Assembly: GCA_030068525.1 (NCBI GenBank)
Contig: JASJOS010000005.1
Span: forward strand, 62,001 to 126,000
Direction of reading: 5' to 3'
DNA: 64,000 nt
Source: Xanthocytophaga flava
GTDB taxonomy: Bacteria; Bacteroidota; Bacteroidia; Cytophagales; 172606-1
The translations under genes were made by a program, and so were the position numbers. Shown here in pieces: positions 50,434 through 60,213 of this stretch (its first letter is position 1; each line of letters starts with the position of its first letter). Below the pieces are notes generated by a model that searched no databases, was not told where the DNA came from, and saw only the letters and a list, made by a program, of their open reading frames with translations.

Positions 50434-51123
50434 ATGATTAGAAAATCTGTTGGCCAAAGCGAAAGTGACTTTGCAGAAAAGAGAAATGATGAAAGAGAGG
50501 ACAAAGACAAAGAAATCCGGGAAAGGATTTTGACAGGAGCGGAAGAACTCTTTCTGCAATATGGATTTCGGAGTATTACAATGGACGAAATAGCGAAACA
50601 TCTGGGTGTATCCAAAAAAACAATCTATCAGCATTTTGCCGATAAGGATGAGATTGTTTGCCACTGTATCGAAAACCATCTGGACTATGAAAAATGTACC
50701 GCCAATGAGATCTGGGCGAAAGTATCCAATCCAGTAGAAGAGTTTGTTATAGAGGCTCAGCATCTGAAGTTTACCACTCATAACATACACCCTACTATCT
50801 TGTTTGAGTTAAAAAAATATCATCCCAAAGCCTGGGCTATTTTTCAGGAACACAAAGAGAAATGGATACTACAATCCATTATTGACAATCTGAAGAAAGG
50901 AATGGAGATGGGATTTTATAGATCTGATATTGACCCTGATATACTGGCACGTTTACGAGTGGAACAAATAGCCATGGGGTTTGATCCTACTATTTTTCCA
51001 GGACAAGAGTTTGTGCTAAAAAAGATACAACTACAACTACTGGAACACTTCCTGCACGGCATTCTCAGTGATAAAGGGCGGGAGTTTCTTAACCTTTACC
51101 TACAAACGATTAATGAACAATGA
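50434..51123 (+). CDS. TetR/AcrR family transcriptional regulator
   Basis: 229 residues. The N-terminal HTH is typical: IRERILTGAEELFLQYGFRSITMDEIAKHLGVSKKTIYQHFADKDEIV. The C-terminal ligand domain is of the TetR type found in front of Bacteroidota efflux systems. Its stop overlaps the start of the TolC-like gene by four bases (ATGA), so it is translated with the efflux genes and probably regulates them. A preceding charged stretch (KRNDEREDKDKE) extends the N-terminus. Confidence 0.93.
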   Translation: MIRKSVGQSESDFAEKRNDEREDKDKEIRERILTGAEELFLQYGFRSITMDEIAKHLGVSKKTIYQHFADKDEIVCHCIENHLDYEKCTANEIWAKVSNPVEEFVIEAQHLKFTTHNIHPTILFELKKYHPKAWAIFQEHKEKWILQSIIDNLKKGMEMGFYRSDIDPDILARLRVEQIAMGFDPTIFPGQEFVLKKIQLQLLEHFLHGILSDKGREFLNLYLQTINEQ

Positions 51124-52622
51124 AAACAATTCTTCGACTACTTTTTACATTTACCGGCTTCCCATTTACGGTTGGTCGCTGGCAGTTAACAATAGCTAGT
51201 CTATTGCTAATGTCAGTTGCCAGTCAGGCACAAACCAGCTATTCGCTTCAACAGGCTATTGAGTATGCATTGCAAAATAGTACAACTGTAAAAAATGCAC
51301 AACTAGACATAGAAACTGCCAATGCACGTATTGGTGAGACTCGCGCTACTGGATTACCACAAATTAGTGGACAAGCTCAATTGCAACACAACTTCCGGAT
51401 ACAACAATCCATATTGGATGGTCGAGCCAGTAGCCCGTTCACAAGCTTTGCTTCAAGCTCAGATCCATTAGCTCAACACATTTATGATGATCTTATAGGT
51501 AAAAACGAGAATCTTACAACTTATACTCCTGCACCCGCACCTGCACCTAATCCAGATACTGTTTACCATTTTGCATTTGGATTAAAGAATAATGCAGGCG
51601 TATCAGTAACTGCTTCTCAATTGATTTTTAGTGGCTCTTATTTCGTTGGACTACAAGCAGCCAAAGCCTATCGTAAGTTTAGTGAAAAAAGTTTGAACAG
51701 TGCTAAAACTACAGTAGTAGAGAATGTGACCAAGGCATATTATGGGGTTCTGGTTAATCAGGAACAATATGATCTGGTAAAGGTTAATGTAGATCGTATA
51801 GAGAAGCTTCTTAATGAAACAAGAGAATTCAATAAAAATGGGTTCGTAGAGAAAATAGATGTGGATAGAATAGAGGTACAAGCCAATAATCTAAAAGTAC
51901 AATTACAAAACATTGAAAGATCATTAAATCTGACGACAAATGCCTTGAAATTTCAAATGAACATGCCTCTCAATGAGAATATTGTTTTGACAGAGAAACT
52001 TGCTGATTTAACAAATACAACATTTACTCCTGTTGCAACTGAAACAGTAAATTATGATCAACGTATCGAGTATACTCTATTACAACAGCAGAGAGAACTT
52101 AATTTACTGGATTTGAAAAATATACAGGCAGGGAGATACCCAACATTAGCAGCCTCTTTTACCACAGGTTATAATCCTGCTGCAACTCGTTTGAAAGATA
52201 TTACACAGTCAAACCGTTGGATTAACTATTCTTTTCTGGCGTTCCAGCTCAATGTACCCATATTTAGTGGCTTTGGTAAAAATTATCAGGCACAACAGAA
52301 GAAGATTGCAGTTAAGAAAACTGAGAATGATATCACACAGCTTAAGAGATCAGTCGATTTCCAGGTTCAGCAATCGAATGTTACACTTCAGAATGCATTG
52401 GAAAGTCTGAAAATGCAAAAACGAAATCTGGATCTGGCACAGGAGATTGTTCGGGTAACCCGCATCAAATATCAACAAGGAGTAGGATCTAACATTGAGG
52501 TGATCAATGCAGAAGCCTCTCTGAAAGAAGCTCAAACCAATTATTATGCAGCTCTCTATGATGCACTTATTGCCAAAGTAGATCTGGATAAAGCAACTGG
52601 AGATCTGTACAAAGTTCAATAA
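51120..52622 (+). CDS. TolC family outer-membrane efflux protein
   Basis: 500 residues. A long hydrophobic N-terminus ending in ASQAQ forms the signal peptide. The TolC pattern of two repeated helical-hairpin domains is clear: YSLQQAIEYALQNSTTVKNAQLDIE early, and IKYQQGVGSNIEVINAEASLKEAQTNYYAALYDALIAKVDLDKATG at the end. A Pro/Ala-rich insertion (YTPAPAPAPNPD) sits in the first half. It forms the outer-membrane exit channel for the adaptor and pump encoded downstream. Confidence 0.93.
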   Translation: MKTILRLLFTFTGFPFTVGRWQLTIASLLLMSVASQAQTSYSLQQAIEYALQNSTTVKNAQLDIETANARIGETRATGLPQISGQAQLQHNFRIQQSILDGRASSPFTSFASSSDPLAQHIYDDLIGKNENLTTYTPAPAPAPNPDTVYHFAFGLKNNAGVSVTASQLIFSGSYFVGLQAAKAYRKFSEKSLNSAKTTVVENVTKAYYGVLVNQEQYDLVKVNVDRIEKLLNETREFNKNGFVEKIDVDRIEVQANNLKVQLQNIERSLNLTTNALKFQMNMPLNENIVLTEKLADLTNTTFTPVATETVNYDQRIEYTLLQQQRELNLLDLKNIQAGRYPTLAASFTTGYNPAATRLKDITQSNRWINYSFLAFQLNVPIFSGFGKNYQAQQKKIAVKKTENDITQLKRSVDFQVQQSNVTLQNALESLKMQKRNLDLAQEIVRVTRIKYQQGVGSNIEVINAEASLKEAQTNYYAALYDALIAKVDLDKATGDLYKVQ

Positions 52623-52666
52623 ACACCCATACAATTCTGATATAACTATACAAATTGACTTTATAT

Positions 52667-53818
52667 ATGAAAAATACGATCATAAAAACCAGTAAGACCT
52701 CACTTTTAGCAGCCACTACACTTTTAGCAGTAGCTTGTGGTTCAGGAGGGGACAAAAAGGCAGAACTTGCTAAATTAAAAGAACAGAAAGCAGAGCTTGA
52801 AACTAAAATTGTAGCACTGGAGAAGGAGCTGGGAACAAATAAAACGGATAGCACACGCATTACCACTGTAATGACAACTACTGTACAACCCCAAACATTC
52901 AAACATTTTGTGGAAATACAGGGATCTCTTGACTCTCGCAACAATATCAATGTAACCCCTAAAATGGGTGGAAATGTAACTCAGGTATATGTAAAAGAGG
53001 GAGACTATGTAAAAGCTGGACAAGTACTGTTGGTTACAGATGATGCTACACTTCGGCAGAATCTGGCACAATTACAGACTGGATACGAACTAGCCAAGAC
53101 AACATTTGAACGCCAGGAAAACCTTTGGAAACAACAGATAGGCTCAGAAATTCAATACCTCCAAGCTAAAAATCAAAAAGAAGGTGTAGAACGTCAGATA
53201 GCTACTTTACAAACACAGATTGCTATGACACGGGTTACTTCTCCTATCAATGGAACTGTAAACGCAGTCAATGTAAAGATTGGTGAGATGGCTGCCCCTG
53301 GCGCACCTGCTGTTCAGGTTGTGAATCTGGCTGAGATGAGAGTAAAAGCGAAAGTAGCAGATGCGTACATCAACTCCATTAAAGTAGGTGATCCTGTGAC
53401 TGTTAAGTTTCCGGATATTGATGAAGAAATTCAGGCTCGTCTTACCTTTGTTGGTCAGGTAGTTAATTCGATGACCCGTACTTTTGATATTGAAATTAGT
53501 GTTCCAAACAAAGACAATAAGTTTAAGCCAAACTTGTTAGCTGTGGTTAACATCAATGATAAAACCAAAAATAACGCTCTGGTAATTGACCAAAATCTGG
53601 TACAAAATACAGAATCAGGTACTATTATATACGTTGCAGCTAATGAAGGTGGAAAGACTGTTGCCAAAGCTAAAAAAGTGACTCAAGGACTTTCTTACAA
53701 TGGTAAAGTCGAAATCACATCAGGATTGGATGCAGGTAGTCAGCTTATTACTGTTGGAAGTCAAGACCTTGTAGACGGTCAGGTAATTAAAGTTAATCAG
53801 CAAGTTGCCAGCAAGTAA
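52667..53818 (+). CDS. RND periplasmic adaptor (membrane fusion) lipoprotein
   Basis: 383 residues from ATG 52667; a TTG four codons earlier is less likely. The N-terminus has a lipobox (LLAVAC), so it is probably lipid-anchored. Then follow a coiled coil (LAKLKEQKAELETKIVALEKEL), a lipoyl/hairpin half (GGNVTQVYVKEGDYVKAGQVLL, then VTSPINGTVNAVNVKIGEMA), and beta-barrel and MP domains. It bridges the inner-membrane pump and the TolC-like channel. It sits 44 bases after tolC and 121 bases before the pump gene. Confidence 0.93.
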   Translation: MKNTIIKTSKTSLLAATTLLAVACGSGGDKKAELAKLKEQKAELETKIVALEKELGTNKTDSTRITTVMTTTVQPQTFKHFVEIQGSLDSRNNINVTPKMGGNVTQVYVKEGDYVKAGQVLLVTDDATLRQNLAQLQTGYELAKTTFERQENLWKQQIGSEIQYLQAKNQKEGVERQIATLQTQIAMTRVTSPINGTVNAVNVKIGEMAAPGAPAVQVVNLAEMRVKAKVADAYINSIKVGDPVTVKFPDIDEEIQARLTFVGQVVNSMTRTFDIEISVPNKDNKFKPNLLAVVNINDKTKNNALVIDQNLVQNTESGTIIYVAANEGGKTVAKAKKVTQGLSYNGKVEITSGLDAGSQLITVGSQDLVDGQVIKVNQQVASK

Positions 53819-53939
53819 GGATAATGTAAAGATTTGGTTCGAGCTCTTTCAATCATCTTTACAACTTCCTGATGTTACAAGCAAGTTACAGTTCTTCTGT
53901 ACTTTATAACTTACGAATATACTCTTACCATATTATATT

Positions 53940-56900
53940 ATGGCACAACATACTCATAAACCTGAGATAGATCAGGAAGAAAAATTTAAACGGTTTAAGC
54001 CGACAGAGTGGTTTATTGAGAATAAAACCACAATGTACGTCATGACAGCCATTATCTCTTTGGTTGGGTTCTTTACTTATTCCAGTTTACCCAAAGAGAA
54101 CTTTCCGGATATTGTACTTCCGCAGTTTACCATTCAAACTGTGCAATTTGGTACAAGCCCGGCCGATGTTGAAAACATTATTACCAAACACATCGAGAAA
54201 CAGCTAAAATCAGTAAAGAATGTAAAAAAGGTAACCTCAACTTCGTTAGAAGGGTTTTCACTGGTTATAGTTGAGTTCAATACAGGTATATCCATTTCTG
54301 ATGCCAAGGATCTGGTTCGTGATGCAGTAGACAAAGCACGTCCGGATTTACCTACAAAGCTGGATCAGGAACCTCAAATACAGGAAATCGAATTATCTGA
54401 GATCCCGATCATGAATATTAACCTGGCAGGTAACTATCCGTTGCATAAACTGAAAGACTATGCAGAGGATATGGAAGATGCGATTGAAGAGCTACCAGAA
54501 ATTAACCGGGTAGATATCGTAGGGGCTCTTGAAAGAGAATTTCAGGTGAATGTAGATATATTCAAGATGCAAGCAGCTGGTATCACATTTAATGATATTA
54601 ACCAGGCAGTAGCAGCTGAAAACATCAACATCTCAGGAGGTGAATTAAATACATCAGGAGTACGCCGGACGTTACGGGTTGCAGGAGAATTCAAAAATGT
54701 ACAGCAAATTGAAAATGTAATCGTTCGTTCTGCTCGTGGAAATGCGAAATTCCTGAAAGAAATCGCGGATGTAGCAGATGGATTCAAAGAGAAACAGGAT
54801 TATGCCCGATTGGATGGAAAGACAGTAATCACACTAAACGTAATTAAACGTGGTGGTGAAAACCTGATCTCTGCCTCTGAGAAGATAGAAGAACTCATTA
54901 AAGATTTTGAAGAACATAGATTCCCTGAAGGTTTATCGATAACAGTTACAGGAGATACATCTGAACGTACCAAGAATACTTTAAATGACTTAATTGCAAC
55001 GGTTATTTTAGGGTTCATCTTTGTGGTATTTGTATTGATGTTCTTTATGGGTACTACCGATGCATTCTTTGTAGGGCTATCTGTACCTCTATCTTCTTTG
55101 ATGGCGTTTTTGATTATATCAATTATCGCATGGATTAATCCGGATCTCAAGTTTACACTCAATACGGTAGTAATGTTTGCGTTCCTGCTCGCCTTAGGGA
55201 TAGTTGTGGATGATGCTATTGTGGTAATTGAGAATACACACCGTATTTTTCATGATGAGAATCTCTCGATTAAACAAGCAGCTAAAAAGGCTGCAGGTGA
55301 GGTATTTGCACCTGTGTTGAGTGGAACATTAGTAAACGTAGCACCTTTTATCCCATTACTATTCTGGCCTGGTATAGTAGGTGAGTTTATGAAATATCTG
55401 CCTATTACATTGATTGCAACCTTATTTGCCTCCTTGTTTGTGGCCTTTGTAATGAACCCTGTGTTTGCTGTTGACTTTATGAAAAACACAGAAGATCATA
55501 AAGCGAATAAAGGTTTCAAACCATTGGTTCGTCCGCTTATCATCATGGCGGTACTGGCAGTACTGGGTTATATGATACATGTAGGTGCAGGTAATTTTAT
55601 GCTCTTTGTAATTGTACTATATGTTGCCAATCATTATCTGTTTAATCCGATGATCTTTGCTTTCCAGGATCGTTTCTTACCTAAGTTAAAGAACGGATAC
55701 AGAAGATTGCTTTCATTTGCTTTGATAGGATATAGATCCTGGCTATTTATTCTGGCCTCTATCGTTGTGCTTGTTATCTCATTTGTGGTAACAGGTATTA
55801 TGAAACCTAAAGTTATTTTCTTCCCTAGTGGTGAACCTGACTTTGTGTATGTATATAATAAACTACCTGTAGGTACTGACGCTGCTGTTACAGATTCAAT
55901 AACCCGAATAATTGAAAAAAGAATTGCAGAAGTGACGACTCTTCCTAATGGGCATCGCAATCCGGTAATTCAATCCATTATTACCAATGTGGGTGTGAAT
56001 GCGGGTGATCCTCAAAATGCAGCGGATCGTCAGCCAGCATCCTACAAAAGTAAAATTACGATTGCGTTTGTAGACCTGAATGAGCGTATTGGTGTATCCA
56101 CAACAGAAATCATGGAAGCTATCAGTGCAAAAGTAAAAGGCATTCCAGGTACAGAAATCTCTGTTGAACGTGAACGTAATGGTCCACAAACAGGTAAGCC
56201 TATCAGTATAGAAATTGCTGGGGAGGACTTTAATCAATTATTGAAAATAGAGAAAGAGGTTCGCGATGGTATCAAAAAGAATGGTATTGAAGGGATTGAG
56301 AACCTGAAGTCTGATCTGGTGATGAACAAACCTGAGATCATCATTGATATCGATAAAGAAAAAGCAGAGAGAGAAGGTATCTCTACTCAAACAATTGCTC
56401 TATTTGTACGTACTGCACTCTTCGGAGCAGAAGCTACTAAGTTCAGAGATAACAAAGATGAATATCCAGTCCAAATCCGTGTAAAAGAGAGTCAACGGAA
56501 ACAGATCGAAACTTTGTTAGCTATGCAAATAGGTTACATGGATATAGCAACAGGAGGTTTCCGTCAGATCCCTCTTAACTCAGTAGCCAATATCCATTAT
56601 GGAACTACGTTCAGTGGTATCAATAGAAAAGATCAGGAACGCCTTATCACACTGGGTTCTGAAGTAATGCCTGGTTACAATGCCAATGAGATTGTTGGTG
56701 CGATTAACAGTCAGGTTCTTTCCAGTCTTACTCTACCAGAAGGCTATAGTGTAAAAACAGCAGGTGAACAGGAAGACCAAAAAGAAACGCAGGATTTCCT
56801 TACCATAGCATTCCTTACGGCAGTTGGATTGATGTTCTTTATCATGGTGCTTCAGTTTAACTCTATCACCAAACCTGTTATTATTTTTGCTACAATTGTA

Positions 56901-57416
56901 TTTAGTTTGATAGGTATACTACTAGGTTTCTCCTTAACAGGTATGACTATTTCCATTATTATGACAGGTGTTGGATTTATAGCGCTGGCAGGTATAGTTG
57001 TAAAGAATGGTATCATCCTCATGGAGTTTATTGAAGAGTTACGTATGCGTGGTGAAGACCTGAAGACAGCCATTGTGGATGGAGGTGCTACTCGTTTAAC
57101 ACCTGTAATCCTAACGGCATCTGCAGCAATCCTTGGCTTGATTCCTTTGGGTGTAGGGCTCAATGTTGACTTCGCAGGATTATTTACTCGCTTTAATCCT
57201 AATATATTTATTGGAGGAGAGAGTTCTGTCTTCTGGGGACCATTGGCATGGACAATCATTTTTGGATTGTTAGCCACAACATTCCTAACACTGGTGATTG
57301 TACCTTGTATGTACTATAATGTAGAAAAGATCAAAGACCGTTTCTTAAAAAAATCAGGCGGAAGAAGATCTGGAGTTGTGACACATACTCCAGCCACTGA
57401 AGTTCCTGCCGAATAA
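53940..57416 (+). CDS. RND family multidrug efflux permease
   Basis: 1158 residues, about 100 longer than AcrB. The 12-TM RND core is present, with GIVVDDAIVVIENTHR (two Asp of the proton relay in TM4, near 420) and VVKNGIILMEFIEELR (Lys in TM10, near 1020). Large periplasmic loops follow TM1 and TM7. Two extra hydrophobic segments (LIIMAVLAVLGYMI and FMLFVIVLYVANHY, about 525-575) lie between TM6 and TM7, an insertion not in AcrB. It exports drugs or natural toxic compounds via the adaptor and TolC. Last gene of the operon, ended by the terminator at 57440. Confidence 0.94.
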   Translation: MAQHTHKPEIDQEEKFKRFKPTEWFIENKTTMYVMTAIISLVGFFTYSSLPKENFPDIVLPQFTIQTVQFGTSPADVENIITKHIEKQLKSVKNVKKVTSTSLEGFSLVIVEFNTGISISDAKDLVRDAVDKARPDLPTKLDQEPQIQEIELSEIPIMNINLAGNYPLHKLKDYAEDMEDAIEELPEINRVDIVGALEREFQVNVDIFKMQAAGITFNDINQAVAAENINISGGELNTSGVRRTLRVAGEFKNVQQIENVIVRSARGNAKFLKEIADVADGFKEKQDYARLDGKTVITLNVIKRGGENLISASEKIEELIKDFEEHRFPEGLSITVTGDTSERTKNTLNDLIATVILGFIFVVFVLMFFMGTTDAFFVGLSVPLSSLMAFLIISIIAWINPDLKFTLNTVVMFAFLLALGIVVDDAIVVIENTHRIFHDENLSIKQAAKKAAGEVFAPVLSGTLVNVAPFIPLLFWPGIVGEFMKYLPITLIATLFASLFVAFVMNPVFAVDFMKNTEDHKANKGFKPLVRPLIIMAVLAVLGYMIHVGAGNFMLFVIVLYVANHYLFNPMIFAFQDRFLPKLKNGYRRLLSFALIGYRSWLFILASIVVLVISFVVTGIMKPKVIFFPSGEPDFVYVYNKLPVGTDAAVTDSITRIIEKRIAEVTTLPNGHRNPVIQSIITNVGVNAGDPQNAADRQPASYKSKITIAFVDLNERIGVSTTEIMEAISAKVKGIPGTEISVERERNGPQTGKPISIEIAGEDFNQLLKIEKEVRDGIKKNGIEGIENLKSDLVMNKPEIIIDIDKEKAEREGISTQTIALFVRTALFGAEATKFRDNKDEYPVQIRVKESQRKQIETLLAMQIGYMDIATGGFRQIPLNSVANIHYGTTFSGINRKDQERLITLGSEVMPGYNANEIVGAINSQVLSSLTLPEGYSVKTAGEQEDQKETQDFLTIAFLTAVGLMFFIMVLQFNSITKPVIIFATIVFSLIGILLGFSLTGMTISIIMTGVGFIALAGIVVKNGIILMEFIEELRMRGEDLKTAIVDGGATRLTPVILTASAAILGLIPLGVGLNVDFAGLFTRFNPNIFIGGESSVFWGPLAWTIIFGLLATTFLTLVIVPCMYYNVEKIKDRFLKKSGGRRSGVVTHTPATEVPAE

Positions 57417-57439
57417 TTTTTCCCATTCTGAAATAACGC

Positions 57440-57470
57440 AAAAACTCGTAGCTTATGGCTACGAGTTTTT
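57440..57470. terminator. Terminator of the efflux operon
   Basis: A 13-bp stem AAAAACTCGTAGC (57440-57452) with GCTACGAGTTTTT (57458-57470), short loop, followed by TATTTG. Confidence 0.8.
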
Positions 57471-57512
57471 TATTTGTCTTCAATTCACCAATATCAATAA
57501 AAGTCTGTAATA

Positions 57513-57791
57513 TTAGGATTCAGCCTGGCCATCGATCGCCAGCTTTAGAATACGCAGCGCATCTCTTTCCTCATACTCTTTGAGCCATATATTCGCAGGT
57601 TGTATGGATAGTATAGGTGCAAACTTGCAACGGTCAGTACACTCTATCCGAACAATTTCGATGGTGTCTTTCAAATCTGCATCCTTGATATGATGCTTCA
57701 ATGTTTTACACATATCTTTACCTCCTCGCTTTCCACACTTACTTCCTGTACAGATAAATATCGACTTCTCAGGTGCATGAAATTTACTCAT
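57513..57791 (-). CDS. Thioredoxin-like [2Fe-2S] ferredoxin-domain protein
   Basis: 92 residues. Cysteines 14, 19, 28, 51 and 55 (IFICTGSKCGKRGG, DMC, IECTDRCKFAP) fit the thioredoxin-like 2Fe-2S ferredoxin pattern. Such proteins serve as electron carriers or as subunits of larger redox complexes; here no partner is adjacent. It lies downstream of ftsL and rsmH on the same strand, which is an unusual place since ftsI normally follows there. Confidence 0.85.
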   Translation of the reverse strand: MSKFHAPEKSIFICTGSKCGKRGGKDMCKTLKHHIKDADLKDTIEIVRIECTDRCKFAPILSIQPANIWLKEYEERDALRILKLAIDGQAES

Positions 57792-57859
57792 ATCTTTTAG
57801 ACAGTTAAATAATCAATATTCTCAACACAAGCATACCAAACCTGGTATTTTTTTAGGAT

Positions 57860-58252
57860 TTATTTCTCTTTTTTAACAATGATTTTATAAGGAGGCGTAG
57901 AACTCTCTACCAATCCAAACTTGGAAACCTTGGTAGCCACATCAGATTGTTTACTGGCCTGCATGTATTCAGATTGGGTAGTTGTATAGTCAGCTCTCAA
58001 ATCATCCACCTCTTTTTTCAAACGAGTCATTTTACGTACATTCTTTTCTGCATAATGAATATTACCAATGTAAATAATCCCCAGGAATGTCAGAAACAGA
58101 ATATGAGGAATATAACGAATAGGTAATCCCTGCTCAAAAACACCTCCCAGACTCAGATATCCCTCCAGAAACCGAAAGAAATTTACCTGTTTCCGCTTGG
58201 TTTCAATTTTTGAAGCTTGTTTAACAGGCTCTTTATAGGTATTTGTTGCCAT
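57860..58252 (-). CDS. FtsL-like cell division protein (Bacteroidota type)
   Basis: 130 residues, single hydrophobic segment near 47-68 (IPHILFLTFLGIIYIGNI), followed by a leucine-rich helical coil (MTRLKKEVDDLRADYTTTQSEYM). It has the location and architecture of the Bacteroidota FtsL-like family, encoded right after rsmH. FtsL/FtsB-type proteins stabilise the divisome and link to septal wall synthesis. Sequence similarity to proteobacterial FtsL is weak, as usual. It starts 42 bases after the rsmH stop. Confidence 0.82.
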   Translation of the reverse strand: MATNTYKEPVKQASKIETKRKQVNFFRFLEGYLSLGGVFEQGLPIRYIPHILFLTFLGIIYIGNIHYAEKNVRKMTRLKKEVDDLRADYTTTQSEYMQASKQSDVATKVSKFGLVESSTPPYKIIVKKEK

Positions 58253-58294
58253 AGTATTTTTCTATATCACACTATAAGTTTACAGTCACAACAA

Positions 58295-59194
58295 TTATAT
58301 ACGTTCGGCTATTCGTAGTTTGGCACTGCGGGCACGGGGATTTCGGGCAATTTCGTCTGCATCAGGCTCTATCGGCTTCTTGGAAATAACCTGAAAAGGT
58401 ACATTGGTATTTCCATATAAGTCTTTATCAGCATCTCCGCTAAATTTTCCTGTACGAATAAAGTTCTTTACCAACCGATCCTCCAGCGAGTGATAAGACA
58501 TAATTACCAACCGCCCTCCTGGTTTCAGCACATCTGCCGATTGTGACAACATTTCTTCCAGAGCTGCCAGTTCCTGATTTACTTCTATCCTCAGTGCCTG
58601 AAACACCTGAGCATAATACTTGTATTCTTTGCCCTTCGGTGCATACTGCTGCAAGATGCTTATCAGATCATTGGTAGTCTCAATAGATTTCGAAAAACGA
58701 TTGCGGGTAATGGCAGCCGCCAGTGTACGGGCATTTTTCACTTCACCGTACATCCCTAATATCTTATGCAACTGTTCTTCACTATAGGAATTCACGATAT
58801 CACTAGCAGAAACATCTCCCGTCTGATCCATTCGCATATCCAGTTGAGCAGGAAAACGGGTTGAAAAACCACGAGCTGGTGCATCTATCTGATGAGAAGA
58901 AATACCCAGATCTCCCAGAATCCCATCTACTTTAGCAGCACCATATAACTTCAGAAATTTACGCAGATGACGGAAATTGGCTTTAATAAGCTGGAATCCC
59001 GGATAGGTTATACTTTCTGCATTGGCAACAGCATCTTCATCCTGATCAAAGGAAAACAGCTTCCCTGTTGTTAAATGTTCTGTTATCAATCTGGAATGGC
59101 CTCCACCCCCGAAAGTTACATCCACATAAACTCCATCGGGCTTAATATTCAGGCCATCAATACATTCTTTTAATAAAACAGGAATATGATACAA
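58295..59194 (-). CDS. rsmH: 16S rRNA (cytosine(1402)-N(4))-methyltransferase
   Basis: 299 residues. Family blocks YHIPVLLKECIDGLNIKPDGVYVDVTFGGGGHS, FSFDQDEDAVANAE, DGILGDLGISSHQID and MSYHSLEDRLVKNF are all present, as is LAALEEMLSQSADVLKPGG. It methylates C1402 in the decoding centre of 16S rRNA. It is normally the second gene of the division and cell-wall (dcw) cluster after mraZ; here neither mraZ nor ftsI flanks it. The -7 element TACTTTTG lies 24 bases before the start. Confidence 0.97.
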   Translation of the reverse strand: MYHIPVLLKECIDGLNIKPDGVYVDVTFGGGGHSRLITEHLTTGKLFSFDQDEDAVANAESITYPGFQLIKANFRHLRKFLKLYGAAKVDGILGDLGISSHQIDAPARGFSTRFPAQLDMRMDQTGDVSASDIVNSYSEEQLHKILGMYGEVKNARTLAAAITRNRFSKSIETTNDLISILQQYAPKGKEYKYYAQVFQALRIEVNQELAALEEMLSQSADVLKPGGRLVIMSYHSLEDRLVKNFIRTGKFSGDADKDLYGNTNVPFQVISKKPIEPDADEIARNPRARSAKLRIAERI

Positions 59195-59217
59195 GGTAGT
59201 AACGAAATAGTATACTG

Positions 59218-59225
59218 CAAAAGTA
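59218..59225 (-). promoter_or_regulatory. -7 element TACTTTTG for rsmH
   Basis: Minus-strand TACTTTTG followed by CA fits TAnnTTTG, 24 bases before the start codon. The upstream spacer lacks a good TTG. Confidence 0.5.
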
Positions 59226-59268
59226 CGAAACCAACCTGTTAAATAATATACCCTAAAAGATAATGTAA

Positions 59269-60108
59269 CTACCCTTTATTTACCTTAGTACTCTTCTGAA
59301 AGAAATTATGCATAAACAAAAGCTGGTACTGAACAGCATTTGCCCAATAATCCCAATTGTGTGCTCCAGGGCGGGTTATATAATCGTGAGGAATATTTCG
59401 TTCCAATAACTTTTTATGCAACTCTTCATTAACCCTAAAGAAAAAGTCTTCTGTGCCACAATCAATAAGAAGAGTTAATAAGCCGGGAGTCAATAAATGC
59501 AACATATTGACAACCGTATGCTTTTCCCAATTCTCAGGTTGTTCAGCATATTTACCTAAACGAGATGCAATCTCCCAGTTCTTTGGGAAAGGTCTTATAT
59601 CCACTCCACCACTCATACTTCCGGCTGCGCCAAATACATCCTTATGTCGTAATGCCAGGTATAATGCTCCATGTCCACCCATGCTCAAACCCGTAATAGA
59701 TCTTCCTGCGGGGCTTTTCACTGTTTTATAGTTTTTGTCTACCCACTTCACCAGTTCATCTGCCACATAGGTTTCATATTTCCACTTTGTATCCACAGGG
59801 CTATCAAAGTACCAACTTGAATACCCTCCATCCGGACACACGATAATCATTTTATACAGATCTACATATTCCCGTATAGCAGGTGCCTTCTTTATCCAGT
59901 CTGAATAATTGCCACTATAGCCATGCAAAAGATACACAACAGGAAACTCTTTACCTCCTGCATAGGAATCAGGTGTAATTACGACCGCCTTAATTTTTTT
60001 ATTCATTACAACACTTACTGTTTCTACAGTGTCCACTTTGGCAGCAAAAACAAAATCACTAATTCCAATGAATAGTGTAAGCAGAGTAACAATTTTTCTA
60101 TAGCTCAT
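59269..60108 (-). CDS. Exported esterase of the esterase D/feruloyl-esterase-like family
   Basis: 279 residues with a signal peptide (MSYRKIVTLLTLFIGISDFVFA). The alpha/beta-hydrolase core shows FPVVYLLHGYSGNYSDWIK, the nucleophile elbow GLSMGGHGALY (Ser142) and a terminal GAHNWDYW with the catalytic His. The pattern matches secreted esterase-D-like enzymes that deacylate carbohydrates or phenolic esters in Bacteroidota. It sits downstream of the SusC/SusD genes but behind a terminator, so co-regulation is possible and not certain. Confidence 0.88.
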   Translation of the reverse strand: MSYRKIVTLLTLFIGISDFVFAAKVDTVETVSVVMNKKIKAVVITPDSYAGGKEFPVVYLLHGYSGNYSDWIKKAPAIREYVDLYKMIIVCPDGGYSSWYFDSPVDTKWKYETYVADELVKWVDKNYKTVKSPAGRSITGLSMGGHGALYLALRHKDVFGAAGSMSGGVDIRPFPKNWEIASRLGKYAEQPENWEKHTVVNMLHLLTPGLLTLLIDCGTEDFFFRVNEELHKKLLERNIPHDYITRPGAHNWDYWANAVQYQLLFMHNFFQKSTKVNKG

Positions 60109-60163
60109 TTAAAAAATGATTTAGCTGTTTCGCAAATATTGCCAAAACTCCATAAACCACAAA

Positions 60164-60183
60164 ACCACATCCATAAGGATGTG
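60164..60183 (-). terminator. Terminator after susD
   Basis: An 8-bp stem CCACATCC (60164-60171) with GGATGTGG (60176-60183) and short loop; the minus strand continues TTTTGTGG. It separates the SusC/D operon from the esterase. Confidence 0.6.
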
Positions 60184-60213
60184 GCTTTGCCTATTATCAA
60201 ACTTTAAATCTAA

